Source of the DNA: Chrysaora quinquecirrha
Lineage: Eukaryota > Cnidaria > Scyphozoa > Semaeostomeae > Pelagiidae
Assembly: GCA_014526335.1 (NCBI GenBank)
Contig: JACTAT010000174.1
Coordinates: forward strand, 431,142 to 495,141
Reading direction: 5' to 3'
DNA: 64,000 nucleotides
The notes under the pieces are model-generated. The model made no database searches. It saw only the letters and a program-made list of their open reading frames with translations, and was not told where the DNA came from. Positions within the stretch are counted from its first letter, which is position 1. Every line of letters starts with the position of its first letter. A program made the translations under genes and the position numbers. Of this stretch, positions 42,420 through 55,000 are shown one piece after another.

Positions 42420-44845
42420 AAAAGTTTCGTTGTTGGTAGTGTTTACAGACCCCCGGATTCCTCCCAATACCTTCCAACAAACTTCGATGATCTTCTAGCA
42501 GATGCCCTGATTACAGTAAATGAAGCGTTCAAAGAAGTTATTCTGTTGGGTGATATAAATGCAAACTATCTTGATAAAAACAGCTGTAAGGAATTGAAAT
42601 GCGTTTTGTCTTCTAATGGATTTAAACAATTAGTCAAATCCCCAACGAGAGTTACGCAAGAGACCAGCACGCTCATTGATGTTATTCTAACTACAAGAGA
42701 GGAAAACATTGCGAAAACAATCGTTACTCCCTTGAGTCTCAGCGATCATGATTCAATTGGTTGTGTAAGGAAGCTCAATCATCAAAAAGTGGATCCACGT
42801 ACAATAACGTGTCGAAACTATTCTAAATACGACCCAGAAGCGTTGAAACGGGACCTTTCACTGGATGCAATTGAGCCATTGTACCGGATCAACGACGTAA
42901 ATAAAGCTTGGCATTTTCTCAGAGATATTTTGACAATGCTCTTCAACAAGCATGCCCCAATGATTACCAAGAGAGTAAAGGGGTCCTTCTGTCCGTGGCT
43001 CACGACGGAGATAAAAAAACTGATGAACCGACGTGATAAACTTCTGAGAAAATGTCGCAAGTCAAAAAGAGAGGAAGATTGGAACGCATATAAAATATGG
43101 AGAAACAGTTGCACAAGTGAGATAAGAAAAGCACGTAGCATGTACCATCAAACATTATTAACTGAAAATGATAAAAATCCCAAAAAATTTTGGCAAATAA
43201 TAAAATCAATATTTCCTTCCCACCAAGGCGAATGCTTAAAGACGTTGCATCTGAAATTGCCAAACCAATCTCATACATTATAAACTTATCTCTCAGGACT
43301 GGGCAAGTACCTACTGACTGGAAAATTGCACGAGTCGTACCACTTCACAAAAGTGGTTCTGCTGTAGATGTCAACAACTACAGGCCAATATCTATTTTAC
43401 CAGTAATCTCTAAAGTTCTTGAAAGAGCTGTACATCATCAGTTAATGGACTATTTGGAACGAAACAAACTCCTATCTGATAAGCAATTTGGTTACCGAAG
43501 CAAGCGTTCCACCGAACTTGCAACAGCCCTTTTCATTGATTCTATCAGGAGGTCAGGCGATAAAGGACTGCTTTCCGGAGCTGTATACCTGGACTTATCT
43601 AAAGCATTTGACACGCTCGACCATAGTAGGCTTCTTGAAAAATGAAGTCATACGGAATCAATGAATTAGCGCTCACTTGGTTTACAGATTATCTATTTCA
43701 AAGATTGCAAGTTGTTAAGCTAGGTCAAGAACTTTCAGATCCATGTCCTCTAACTTGTGGAGTCCCTCAGGGCTCAATCTTAGGCCCCATCATGTTCTTG
43801 CTATTTTTCAACGACTTTGAAGACTGCCTCCATCATAGTAACGTCGTACAGTTTGCAGATGACACAGTGATATACCTGTCGTCAAAATCAATTGATGAAA
43901 TAGAGGATAACTTAAACAGAGACCTCGCCTCGATATCGACCTACCTTTCTTGTAACGACCTCGTAATCAATCTAAAGAAGGGCAAAACAGAGTGCATGTT
44001 GCTAGGCACTTCAAGACGTATATCAGCTGTTGCACCAAACTCGAGAGATCTAAATCTGTCTTATAATGGTACAAAGATCAATTGCACTCAGTCATATAAA
44101 TATCTCGGTACCCTTCTGGATCAACAACTAAATCTCGCAGCAAATTTTGACAAAAAGTATAAAAAAGCGTCAGCTAAACTTGGCCTCCTGCGCAAATTGA
44201 AGCAGTTGATGACCATTAAGGCCGCAAATGCCGTCTACACGAGTGCCATCATTCCAGCCCTGAATTACAACTGCATCGTTCAGTTGAACCTCACTCAAAC
44301 CCAGCTTAAGAAACTGAAATCGATGGAGGCACGAGCTTCCTCTATATTAAAGTCAAAGACATGCAATTTAAAACACGAAATCGATAAGCATGCTATTTTA
44401 TTGGTAAGAAAGTGTCTAAATGGAAAGGTGTGTACAAACTTTCACGACTACTTTATAATCAACGAACACAATGCAAGAACAAGGAACAGAAACATTCTTT
44501 TACGAATTCCGAAAGTTAAACTAGAGTTTGCCAAGAATGGTTTTTTCTTTATGGGCGCTAGATTATATAACTCACTTCCTAAAGCTATTAGAGAAAGTGC
44601 AGATGATTTTGAGAACAAAGTAAACATATTTTTTAAGTAAATTTTATTTTATATTGCAAGACATTTATAGGCTTTTATTTTTGAATTGTAGGTATATCGT
44701 AATTTATTTACTTATTCGCTTGTTATATAAATTTATCTTCTCTTAATTAGGTCAAAAGGACACATGTTGATAGCAGTTTATATTAAACTGAAATGTACAT
44801 ATCCTTTTAAAAAATTCATAATACATACATACATACATAGAAATT
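42420..44845 (+). mobile_element. Non-LTR retrotransposon (LINE), 5'-truncated and frame-broken
   Basis: The coding remnant starts inside an AP-endonuclease domain (VYRPPDS, then LLGDINANY, and SLSDHDSIG as the catalytic SDH near 42745). A linker and a complete reverse transcriptase follow: NNYRPISILPVISKVLE, YLDLSKAFDTLDH, GVPQGSILGP, FADDTVIYLS as the catalytic box near 43855, and YKYLG. The C-terminus ends at 44638. The frame changes twice, near 43190-43280 and at about 43640, where one extra A puts a stop after LLEK. The 3' end is an AT-rich tail closing in ATAC repeats near 44825. This is CR1/L2-like in organisation. It is a dead copy; no second ORF or 5' UTR is present. Confidence 0.92.
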
Positions 44846-45046
44846 AATAATACTACATCGCATCCCGAGGACCCATAGATTGTTGAACTAAGACTGTTCA
44901 AGTCAGGGTTTTTTTAACGTGCAGTTCTACACAAAATGCGCAGTTCTAAAAATTTGTGTGCAGTTTTAAAAGATACATTGTGTGCTGAAATTGGCATAAA
45001 ATATAATTCACATTATTTTAAACTGCTTGTTGTCCTATACCAATTA

Positions 45047-45425
45047 CACGCATTTTTTTATAAGGAAGTTCGGCTCAGGGTCAGTACTGAAAATTCCTTA
45101 ATTGATGGTCAAAATTGAGTACTCAATATTCCTTAGCAATTCCTTAACTTCTTACTTTGTAATTCTTAAAAACAACCAATGGTCAAAGAAATATAGGTCA
45201 TAAAGGTGTCAGAAGACGAGTAGAAATGAATACTGATTGAAAACCATTGACGATAAGTATTGCTTGCTCTGTTAATTCAAGACTTCATTTTTTATCGAAA
45301 TGTTAAGTTAAAGAAAACGTCAGATTCCTTAGTAGTCTCCGGTCCAGTACTAAAAATTCCTTAAGTTTTTGCCAGCCCGAGTTCTACCTTCCTTATAAAG
45401 CACTTCCTTATAAAAAAAATGCGTG
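45047..45425. mobile_element. TATAAG-type MITE
   Basis: A near-intact copy: CACGCATTTTTTTATAAGGA to TCCTTATAAAAAAAATGCGTG, flanked by TA, 379 bp. It belongs to the sub-family with GGCTCAGGGTCAGTACTGAA, the same one that is cut off at 22012 by the foldback element. Confidence 0.75.
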
Positions 45426-45537
45426 TAATCAACGGTGTATTATTTGCTTTAGTTGGCAAACTGGCCTTGTCTCATAGTTAGATTTAGCATATTCTAATCA
45501 CGAAATGACCACCAAAGTGATTCTAGACCCATAATCA

Positions 45538-46841
45538 CAGGGGCGGATCCAGGGTTTTTGCCGACGAAAATTTTTGGGACCACGCCCTTCAAACTTTGGG
45601 GAAACGCCCATTTTCAAACTTTTATTGTTGGCCAACGCCCTTTTAAAGACCAAGATTTGAGCCTTTCCCAGCAGCAACATTGAAATTCGAGCGGATGTGT
45701 TGTCGATAGCACATGTATGATGTACGGTATGTCATACAGTTCAGCACTTCGAAACAGTGATCAAACTGTCAAGATTCTTATTAAGTTTAACTTTTATATT
45801 AATAGACTGTTGTGCACCTAGGCAGTCTGTCAGACTAGCTACCTTAGCGGAGGTAAGGCTTCAATAGATTAGAAACTTAGGCCCATTAGGCCATTAGCTT
45901 GCTTGCTGCCCCCTGCCTGGATGGCCACAGGCCTAGTTAGTAGACTCTACCCTACCTCTGGAATTATCCCATCCAAACTCACCCAAGAATAATGTAATGA
46001 ATCAGTATCATGCCAAGGAGCATATATCTATAGGTCTATCACTGCCTACTTTCTCACCTCACTGGTTGTTGTTTCCCCGCTCTTGGCAACTGGCTCTTTG
46101 GGAACTGAAGCCTGGAGATCTCACACAATGAAAGCTTCTTTTCAATGCCGTTAAATTGATGTTAAACAATTAGATTTCAAATCATTTAACAGTTCAACTT
46201 TCTTTTCTTCAATCATTCCTTTATCAGAGAGAACCGTTAGCACGTCCCTCAACAGATTGACCGCCATTTTGAAGTGCTGAACTGAACTGATTGTGAAACA
46301 CCGTCGTATGGGAGCAGTATGATCCTGTGGGTGCTCCCGCCAAAGTTGAGCACCCGTGAAAAGACAAACCATCATTGGTGAAGTGAATAAAACTTGACTC
46401 TGATTGGTTATCTAGTTAAATGTTCAAATTCCATGGGTGCTCCCGCCAAAGCCGAGCACTCCTGGAAATTGGTTTTGATTGGCTTTCTCTCCTGTGGCAT
46501 ATGAAAATTCACGGACCTGGGGGTGCTCGCGCTCAATTTTTGCAGAACGATATGCGATGCCCTCATTGGTTCGATTCGTGAAATACTCTCACATGATTGG
46601 TTTACTGTTTTATTCTGAGTGAGATTTGGTCAATAGAATGTGCTTGATTGAAAACAGCGACAACAGGAGTCGTGATTAAAATTTTGTAGTGTTGGCTTTC
46701 AAACGAGACCCGATCGCAATTTAAGGTTGACAACGCTTCGGGTTCGCTAGTGCATTACCAAATATGACGAAATCATAATTTTTCCTACGATATTTCGACG
46801 GGTGCTCAAGCACCCTTAGCACCCCCCTGGATCCGCGCCTG
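45538..46841. mobile_element. hAT-like non-autonomous element
   Basis: Ends CAGGGGCGGATCCAGGG and the complement CCCCTGGATCCGCGCCTG are typical hAT termini. The flanks CATAATCA and TAGAAGCA agree at 5 of 8 positions, an eroded duplication. Inside, GGGTGCTC words recur as inverted pairs near 46320-46520 and 46800. A small minus-strand frame at 46151-46263 (MAVNLLRDVLTVLSDKGMIE, 37 residues) has a good start context but matches nothing I know. No transposase was recognised. Confidence 0.6.
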
Positions 46842-47080
46842 TAGAAGCAAGAAAATTTGCCTTAGCACTGAAGTTAGTGCTCAAGCTGAATATGGGGTCA
46901 TAATGTATCTATGCACAAAATTTCGTAACTTTTAAGAACGAAGCTCTAGGTTGAAAGTTGTATAGATTGTCTACTTTCCTTGATCCTCTATTCACCATGA
47001 AAACTCCTTCTAAAGCCCCGACACTTGCTTTTGAAATCTTCACCTCTCTGTTTTGATCACAGGAGACTTTTCTTTCAGAT

Positions 47081-48827
47081 ATGGCATTCGTGAAGTTCAT
47101 TATTTTGCTGGTAGCTGCTTTGGCATCTTTTGGTTCGTTTTTTTTCGGTTTGCTAACTTTGAGATAATTTGTCGTAGTTATGAATGTGATTAGAGTGTGA
47201 TTATGACTACGATTGTGATTCTGATTAAAATTATGTTATGTTTATGTTCACGTTCATGTTTATGATTATGACTATGATTATGATTATGATTATGATTATG
47301 ACTATGACTATGATTATGATAATGGTTATGATTATTATTATTATTATGATTATCATTATGATTATGATTATGATTATGATTATGATTATGATTATGATTA
47401 TGTTTATGATTATGATTATTAGTATGATTATGATTATTAGTATGATTATGATTATGATTATGATTATGATTATGATTATGATTATGATTGTGATCATGAT
47501 TGTGATCATGATTAATATTATAATTATGCTATTATAATAATGGTTATGTTGATGTTTTTGCTTATGTTTATGTTCTTGCTTATGTTCATGTTTATGTTTA
47601 TGTTTATGTTTATGTTTATGTTTATGTTTATGTTTATGTTTATGTTTATGTTTATGTTTACGATTGCCATTACGATTACGATTACTATTATGATAGTGAG
47701 GTAACATTTATTATTTGTAGGAAGAGCTGCACCACAGGACTGTAGTAAAGCATGCAAGGGCTTGTACGACATTGGACCTGTATGTGGCCATGATTGGAAT
47801 ACTTATTCATCTGTGTGCGCATTGAAAAAGACAGCTTGTGAGACGAAAAAGCCGATTGTTATTGTGTATCGTGGAAGATGTGTCAGAGGACCTCAAGGTA
47901 AACACAAACTTATAAAAACATTCATTCATCGGAACTTTTGATGTGAAAAGTTACAATAGAAAAAAACATTAAACATATGCTTTTTATAAGACGCCTTTAT
48001 GAGTTCAAAATTTAGTGTGAAAACAGGCCAAATTTTTGTACAACTATATAGTATAGTACATTATAGTATAGTATAGTATTTGGTCAGGACCTTAGGGTTC
48101 CTTGCAAACTTTTTTATGTTTTTTTTTTGCCTCACAGTGCGCCCTGCTCAAAAAGGAGATAAGTATGGCTGCATAAAGAAGATTGATTGTGATTATAGTC
48201 GATTTGGTCCTAACAACAAGCCAGTTTGTGGCAGTGATGGCCAGCGGTATAGCAACGAATGCAATTTGAAAAAACGTGCATGCTTCTCAAGAACAGCAAT
48301 CATCCCAGTTTCAACAATTGGTCTTCAGCGAACTCGATGCTACAACTCAGTGTAAGTAAGAAGATTCTTTGAAAAAATAGGCTCTGGAGCTGAAAGGAAT
48401 AGCTGTTAGCTTTGTGAAGCCATGTGTGTGTCAATGGTCTCTATATAGCCATAGCTGGGGGGGCTTTGGGGGGTATCAAAACCCGAAAACCCGGAAGAAA
48501 ATTGGGGCAAAATGGATGACCTTAGTTTCAGCAACTGTTTTAAGAATTTTACACATTGATATCCTTTGACGTCCCCCGTTCTTCGCCCCAGGGCCTGGGC
48601 AGCCCTGGTCTAGAGACGGCCTTTACATTGATTTTTTGTCATTTTTTGTAGTTAATGCTCTTTTTTCTATTTTAAGCTGTCCAAAATGTGGGAGGAAGCT
48701 GTTTGGTATCGGCGTCTGTGGCAGTGATGGAGTATATTACCAATCAAGGTGTCATTTGAGAAAGGCAGCTTGCGAGAAGATGCAGGCGATTACCGCCTTG
48801 TATTATGCGTATTCTGGACACTGCTAG
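47081..48827 (+). CDS. Secreted three-Kazal-domain serine protease inhibitor, copy 1
   Basis: Four exons, 47081-47132, 47721-47897, 48138-48351 and 48677-48827, join in phases 1, 1, 2 to a 197-residue protein. Exon 1 encodes a signal peptide (MAFVKFIILLVAALASFG). Exons 2, 3 and 4 each encode one Kazal domain with six cysteines: PVCGHDWNTYSSVC, PVCGSDGQRYSNEC and GVCGSDGVYYQSRC mark the three cores. Kazal domains inhibit serine proteases by presenting a loop to the active site; in invertebrates they serve digestion control, immunity or matrix protection. The target cannot be inferred. Start chosen at the Met that opens the signal peptide, just after an acceptor-like TTTCAG. Intron 1 is full of GATTAT and TTTATG repeats. 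A paralogue with the same exon plan lies at 52009-55406 on the other strand. Confidence 0.92.
47255..47665 (+). repeat. GATTAT and TTTATG microsatellites in Kazal intron
   Basis: (GATTAT)n at 47262-47520 followed by (TTTATG)n at 47585-47665, in intron 1 of the first Kazal gene. Long Ile/Met- or His/Lys-rich frames here are artefacts. Confidence 0.92.
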
Positions 48828-49123
48828 ATGTTTATTATGCAGTATAGAGGATAAGGTATAGGATCAGGTATACAGTAGAAATTATATTGATTTTATAAAT
48901 AGATTTGAAGACGTATGGTAGAGACGAATACTTGCTACCTTAAAATGAATAGTAGATAAAATATTTTCTTACTTTGCATGGTTGTCTTTCCTCATCAGAA
49001 TGTGGGTATATCGTTGCAAGGAAATACGAAACAGATCATCCAAATGTAGGTTTCCAACAACAGTTTTACCTAAAAATCAAGATAAAAATACATGTTTTTT
49101 CTATAAGAATATGGTTTATACAG

Positions 49124-49312
49124 TGAAAGGTGAAGGTGAAATGGTGTATTTAGCGCCATTCGCTGGGATGTCAGTAGTAGGTTAACTAATCGAGACCTCG
49201 ACACTGACACTGGCTGTGACGCTACCGTAGCTGGGGCTAAAACCCTGACCTTGCTGAGCCTCTGATACCAAAAGCCAGCTAGATTAGACCACAACGTACC
49301 ACAGCACCTTCA
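49124..49312 (-). mobile_element. tRNA-derived SINE, family A
   Basis: A diverged full-length copy in reverse orientation; the B-box complement is GGGGCTAAAACCC, so it is unlikely to be transcribed by pol III now. Confidence 0.65.
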
Positions 49313-51490
49313 AATACGAACGTACTTAAAAAGTTGCGAAAGTTCACTATTGGTTTTTCACAAATCCATTTCTCAAAATTTTCAATTTCCATTCCATAAT
49401 TCTGAAATCCCAGCTTGTCGCAAGGTATTTTTTCAGGAATTACGACTGGTGGGGCACAATTCCAAGGGACTCGGGGCCCATGAATATGTGGCTGCATGGA
49501 AAGTTCAATAGCAACTTGACATACATCCTTACCACTGAAAGCACCTACAGGGTGATGCTAATATTCTGTACACTCAAGGAATACCTGTCTTCTCGTATTT
49601 TTTAACCAGTGCATAATGTTGCACCCAATTGCATCAAGTATCAATGCACTATTCAGGGAGGATCCGGGGAAACGCTCCCCGGAAAAAAATTTGAAATCCA
49701 CACCTTTACAATGGATTAGAATGGTTTTTTGAACAACCAATGATACCATGATACTATAGTATCTTACAGCTGACACAATTCTGTCCATAATATCGTGATA
49801 TGTGGGCTAATAGTGGATAGGCGAATCAACGAGCAGCAGTTATTTTAGAAGGGTCCTTGGGGATGCTCCTGAAGAAAAATTTTGAAATTCAAGCCTCTAG
49901 ATTGCCTTAAATTGGCCATTTTCAAATAAATCATCCATAAGGGATGATGCGCTAGGGAAGGGAAAACTTGCCTTTTTTGGTATCGAGACCTGTTAACTAA
50001 ATACAATTTCCAATAGTTATTCCTTCTTCCCAAAAGAAAGATTGTTTCGCAAAGGCCTAACCAAAGAGGAACCCAACACTGGTGGGGCAAAAACTAGGTT
50101 TTCAACGATGAGTACTGGGGCAGCCAGAAGGGCCTGATGGGACACAATTGACCCACCACTGAGTACGTTAAAAATGCCCTGGCTTGTTTAATCATGAGTT
50201 TCTCGTATGTTTTACGTCACACCGATTTTCTACCCGTACGTGCAAATTAACGCGGCTAGCATTCAGACCTTCATTTATATTTTACTCACCAGTCATCTTC
50301 ACCAAAAGAATCGCAAAGTTTGACGAAAAAAAGTTTAATAAGTGTTCTTAGCGCAAAAAAATATATTTGGGGGGGGAGGGTTGACAGACTTAAGGTTGCA
50401 GAGCAGGATTATATTGATCCGTTAGAGATTGACCAATTGACCACTGGGAGCACTGGAGGTTTCTTAACCATATCATGAGAAACTTTGCTATTAGCCTGTT
50501 TCCTGGAAAAATGTTCTTTTCTTTTCATAGGAGACCAAATAGGTTTTTTTTTAAGAAATGGGTTTCTATTCCACGGGTTCACGGGTTTAAAAACAAGACT
50601 AAAGATCATGAAAAAAAGTCCAAGGAACATGGCAAAGGAACAGGATTGAAAAACATGAGCAAAAACAAGGCTAAACAGCAGGAACGAGAAAGAAGAATGA
50701 AAAAAATGAATCAGAACAAGACTTGGGAACAGGACTAAGGAACAGGATTGAAGACTATGATCTAAAATAAGCAAAGGGAAAACAAAGGAACACGAATAAA
50801 GAACAGATGATATTAGGTTTAGATATATTTTCAAAGTTTAAGTTTAAGTTTAAGATTAGGTTCATTTAAGGTTTAAGTTCAAGATTAAGACTAAAATTAA
50901 GATCAAGATTTACATTAAGATTATAAGTTTACGATTGAGATTAAGATCAAGTTCAAGATTAAGATTAAAGATTAACATTAACATTAACATTAACATTAAC
51001 ATTAACATTAACATTAACATTAACCTTAACATTAACATTAACTATAAAAAGTTAAGGTCAAGACTAAGATTGAAAATGACATTTACACTAAGGTTAAGAT
51101 TAACATTACGTTCAAGTTCAAGATTAAGACAAAAACTAAGATTAAGATTAAGATGGTGATCAATCCTTTAGAGGTGGAGGCCCCTACGGGCAGAGCCCTT
51201 GGGATGAGGAGGTCCTTGCGAGGCGTTGGTGTGGTCAGAGACGGGCAAGGGCTAGTTTTCTTTAAAAACTCGAACTTGGTTTTCAAAACACTAACAACTG
51301 AGCTTAATGATGGTCGCGCAGTTTTGCAGGCTTCTGATTGGTCGATTCATGACAGACTTTCGATGCGTGTCGAATAGCCAATCAGGATTATCAATCTAAA
51401 CTGAGGATACGGAATGGTAAGGTTGCGAATTCAATAAAAAGATATTTCAAAATACAATTTTTCTAGAATAGCTTTGAAGATATCGTCCTA
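49313..51490. other. Intergenic stretch between Kazal genes
   Basis: Apart from the ATTAAC microsatellite and AAGATTAAG runs, I see related GGAAACGCTCC and AAAATTTTGAAATTC words near 49670 and 49860, probably fragments of one MITE. There is no supported gene. Confidence 0.4.
50935..51045 (+). repeat. ATTAAC hexamer microsatellite
   Basis: About 12 ATTAAC units within a wider run of AAGATTAAG words (50830-51150), between the two Kazal genes. Confidence 0.85.
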
Positions 51491-51491
51491 C

Positions 51492-51890
51492 AAGCTTTTT
51501 ATTTAAGAAAGAACCTAACTAAGGCCTACTTCTTGAAGTTTCTTACCTTTGGCCCTATTTTGATTGAATTTTAGTTCCGAAAGTTCCTCAATAGTTCTTT
51601 GATTTTAACATGATATTTCGTGCCGTGGCTATTGTAAAGAGATACGTATTACTGAGCAAAGCTGGAAATTACTCAAGGAGACATTTGATACACGCATACG
51701 CATACAACTTATGCGATTTTCGACTGCAAGTGAATGGAAACGGCTTTCTTATTCTTTATTCTTTGCAGTGATAAGAATATTAAAACTGAAAAGTTCCTTA
51801 GCAATTTTGTCTTAAGTTGTATAAAATTCTCTTATTTCTTTAAATTTTCCGGCGTTCTATATGTAGGTAGCTTATAAAGTGGTTCTTGTA
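51492..51890. mobile_element. Degenerate TATAAG-type MITE
   Basis: An old copy with CAAGCTTTTTATTTAAGAAA at the left and an interior matching 18314-18708 (GGCCTACTTCTTGAAG, TTTTCCGGCGTTCTATATGT). It lies just 3' of the second Kazal gene. Confidence 0.5.
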
Positions 51891-52008
51891 TTCTACAGGA
51901 AAGACATTGCAACATAGTTGTACTATTCTACAGAGCGACACATATTACTAAGCATCAAATACCATCAAAATCAAATCAATTAATTCACTCAATACAAGTC
52001 TCCTTTAT

Positions 52009-55000
52009 TTAGTTCGAGAACCCCATGCACGGTCCAGTGTACAGGGGTACAATGGCCTTTCTTTTCTGGCATGCTCTTCTTCTGATATGACACAGGGAAC
52101 CATAAGTAACTCCATCACTGCCACAGAGAATTACGCCCTGTTCACCATCGCATTTTGGACACCTGAGAGAGAGATAGATTGAGAAAATCACAAAATCATT
52201 TTTTTTATTACTTACGTATTTTGTTGCTTTTCATTAATTAATTGTACCATTGTACTAATAATAGTACTAATGCGCATTAAGCGCTTTTAAACAGTTAAGT
52301 AAAATTCTAGCGAACCTATACGCACTAATGTGTCGACCAGTGGTCCCTGATGTAAGCTAATAGGTATGTGCCCCTCGTATGGGTGGGTTTTTCTTCAAAA
52401 ATTTCTTACAACTGGGTCCGATTCATGCCTAAAATACCTTAAAAATGAATAAAGAATCAAATCACAAACTGAAGGTGAAATGGTGTTTTAGAGTCAGTCG
52501 CTAGGATCTAAGTAGCAGGTTAACTAATCGAGACCTCGACTCTGGCCGTGACGCTACCGTGGCTGGGCTCGAACCCGGACCACACTGAGTTTCTGACACC
52601 AAGAGTCAGCTGGATTACACCACGACGCCACAGCACCTTCGAAACTGGGTGGCTGAATGTGTAAAACAATACCTTAAAGGTGGGTTGGTTTGTAAAAACT
52701 CGGGGGCACAAACCTGAACATTTCAGGGTCAAGTATCCCCCCCCCCCTCGGGTCAGGGAGCCCTGGTTTATACAGGTTCTTTAACGTGCTACCTAGTGAT
52801 GTCCGAAACCTTTTGTCACGCCTACCAACTAAGATAAAATTTTCAAAATATTTTGCTTCGATTCATGTAAGACATACTTGATATCTTTGCAATCAGATTT
52901 CTGATAACCGATCTTCATGACTTTGACGATTGCTTGTTTTGTGTAACATGCATTCTTTACCATGTGGCATTCATTGCTATATCTTCTGCCATCACTTCCA
53001 CATATTGGTTCATAAGCAGTTGAACATGTTATTGTATCGCATCCATCTACTGTGCCTCGCCTGTCAAATCTCACCCCACCTATAGCAGAATGATAGAAGG
53101 GTATTGAGATGGTAGAATAGGAAGAGAATTGCAAATAAACATATCAGGACAAAAAAGAGGTAATAAAGCGTACACAAACAAAGCAACAAGCAACGGAATA
53201 CGCTAAAGAGTAAACAAAGAAACAAACAAATAAACAAAGAGAGAAGCAAACAAAAACAAGCAACAAACAAACAAAACAAATAAACAAGCAAATAAACAAA
53301 GCAAACTAACAAAGAGCAAAGAAATGATATACGAAACAACGAAACAAACAAAAAACAAAGAGAGAAACAAACAAACAAACAACAAACCAACAGAAATAAA
53401 CAAAGGACCAAATAAAAAAAATAAACTAACAAAGAGAGCAAAGAAACTACGAAACAATAACACAAACAAAAATCAAAGAGAGAAACAAACAAAGACTAAC
53501 AACAAACAAACAAAACAAATAAACGAGCAAATAAACAAACAAACTAACAAAAAGCAAAGAAACTACGAAGCAACAACACAAACAAAAAGCAAAGAGAGAA
53601 ACAAACAAAGACAAACACCAAACAAACAAAATAAATAAACGAGCAAATAAAAAAAACAAACTAACAAAGAGCAAAGAAACTACGAAACAACAAAACAAAC
53701 AAAAAGCAAAGAGAGAAACAAGCAAACAGACAGAGAAAAAACAAACAGAAAATAAACAAAAAACAAACAAAAAACACAGAGCGAAACAAGCAAACAAACA
53801 GAAAACACGCAAACCGAAAACAAACAAACAAACAAACAAACAAACAAGCAAATCGAAACCCTGTGCTCTGCTGTTCTACCGTATATGAAGAATCCTATCA
53901 GGTATCTTACCTGTCGAAGTACCAACGCATTCTCCTTTGTAAGCAACCACAAGAGCCTTTCTCATCTCACAAGCTGCTTTTGTTAATTCACATTCATATT
54001 CATATGTCTGCCAGTTATTACCACAAACTGGATCACCGTATCTCTTATTCAAGCAAGCCTTTTTGCAGTTAGACTGAGCTTGCACTTGTTGCACTACAAT
54101 GCGAACGAATTCTGTTTTGTTCATACAATTCAAAAATCAACTTCAAAATTCTGAAGATATCCTTGATAATCGTGTACCGATCTAAGACGGGTAGACAGCT
54201 AGACCAAAGGCCCATTTCCACTTCGTTCGCAATCGCTGTTCGCTAGCGAATTTGATGTTCGCCGCTCGTTAGCGACCAGAAAACAGCCTTCGTCATCAAT
54301 TTTAGGCCTTAAAAAGGTAAAATTTAATGAAAGGTTGAGTTTGGCTTGCAGTGGAAATCATAATCGCTTCGTCTTCGCCTTTTGTTGATGGCTAGCGAAC
54401 AGCAAACACGAACAGAGAATTCGAACGAAGTGGAAATGGGCCCTAAACAGACTATACTGATTTGTTGTAAAATTCCGCTCAGACGTGAACCAATGAGATA
54501 TCCAGGGAGCTGATAAGCTATAAGCTATGAGCTATAAGCTCCCTGGAGATATCTCTAGCGTAGCGCCTTTCAGGGAATGTAAACAGGACATACATAAAGT
54601 ACTACCCAATAGCAAACAGTGACAAATCGATGAAACACCAGCGTAAAGATTGTCTTTATTGTTTTGAAAGGTGTAAATTTCGGCGTTATCTGGCGATAAA
54701 CTATGAAATAACTTGCCTGCCGACAAGGGGTTATGGGGCAAAACGTTTACATACTAGCAAAAACTTAAAAAAACATTGTTCCTTTTGTCTTTCTGCTTAG
54801 CATGTGAAAAACGGTACCTTTTCTGCGAGTCAGAGGCAAATATGGGTTAGGGTAAAGAAAATGAAGCTGTGGGGCCACCTCGACTGTGGTCTGAATAACA
54901 GTGGTGACTTGTAGCAAAAAGATGTGCGTCTAAGTATTTATGGTAATGGATTACTTCTAAGTATTTAGAGTAATTAGACAAACGGATTTCTAAGTACTTA

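Noticed and set aside
47231..47772. Ile-rich, Met-rich and His-Lys-rich frames
   Set aside because: Artefacts of the GATTAT and TTTATG microsatellites inside a Kazal intron.
53064..53952. Cys/Leu/Phe-rich membrane-like frames on the minus strand
   Set aside because: Artefacts of the AAAC-rich tract in the second Kazal gene's intron 2.
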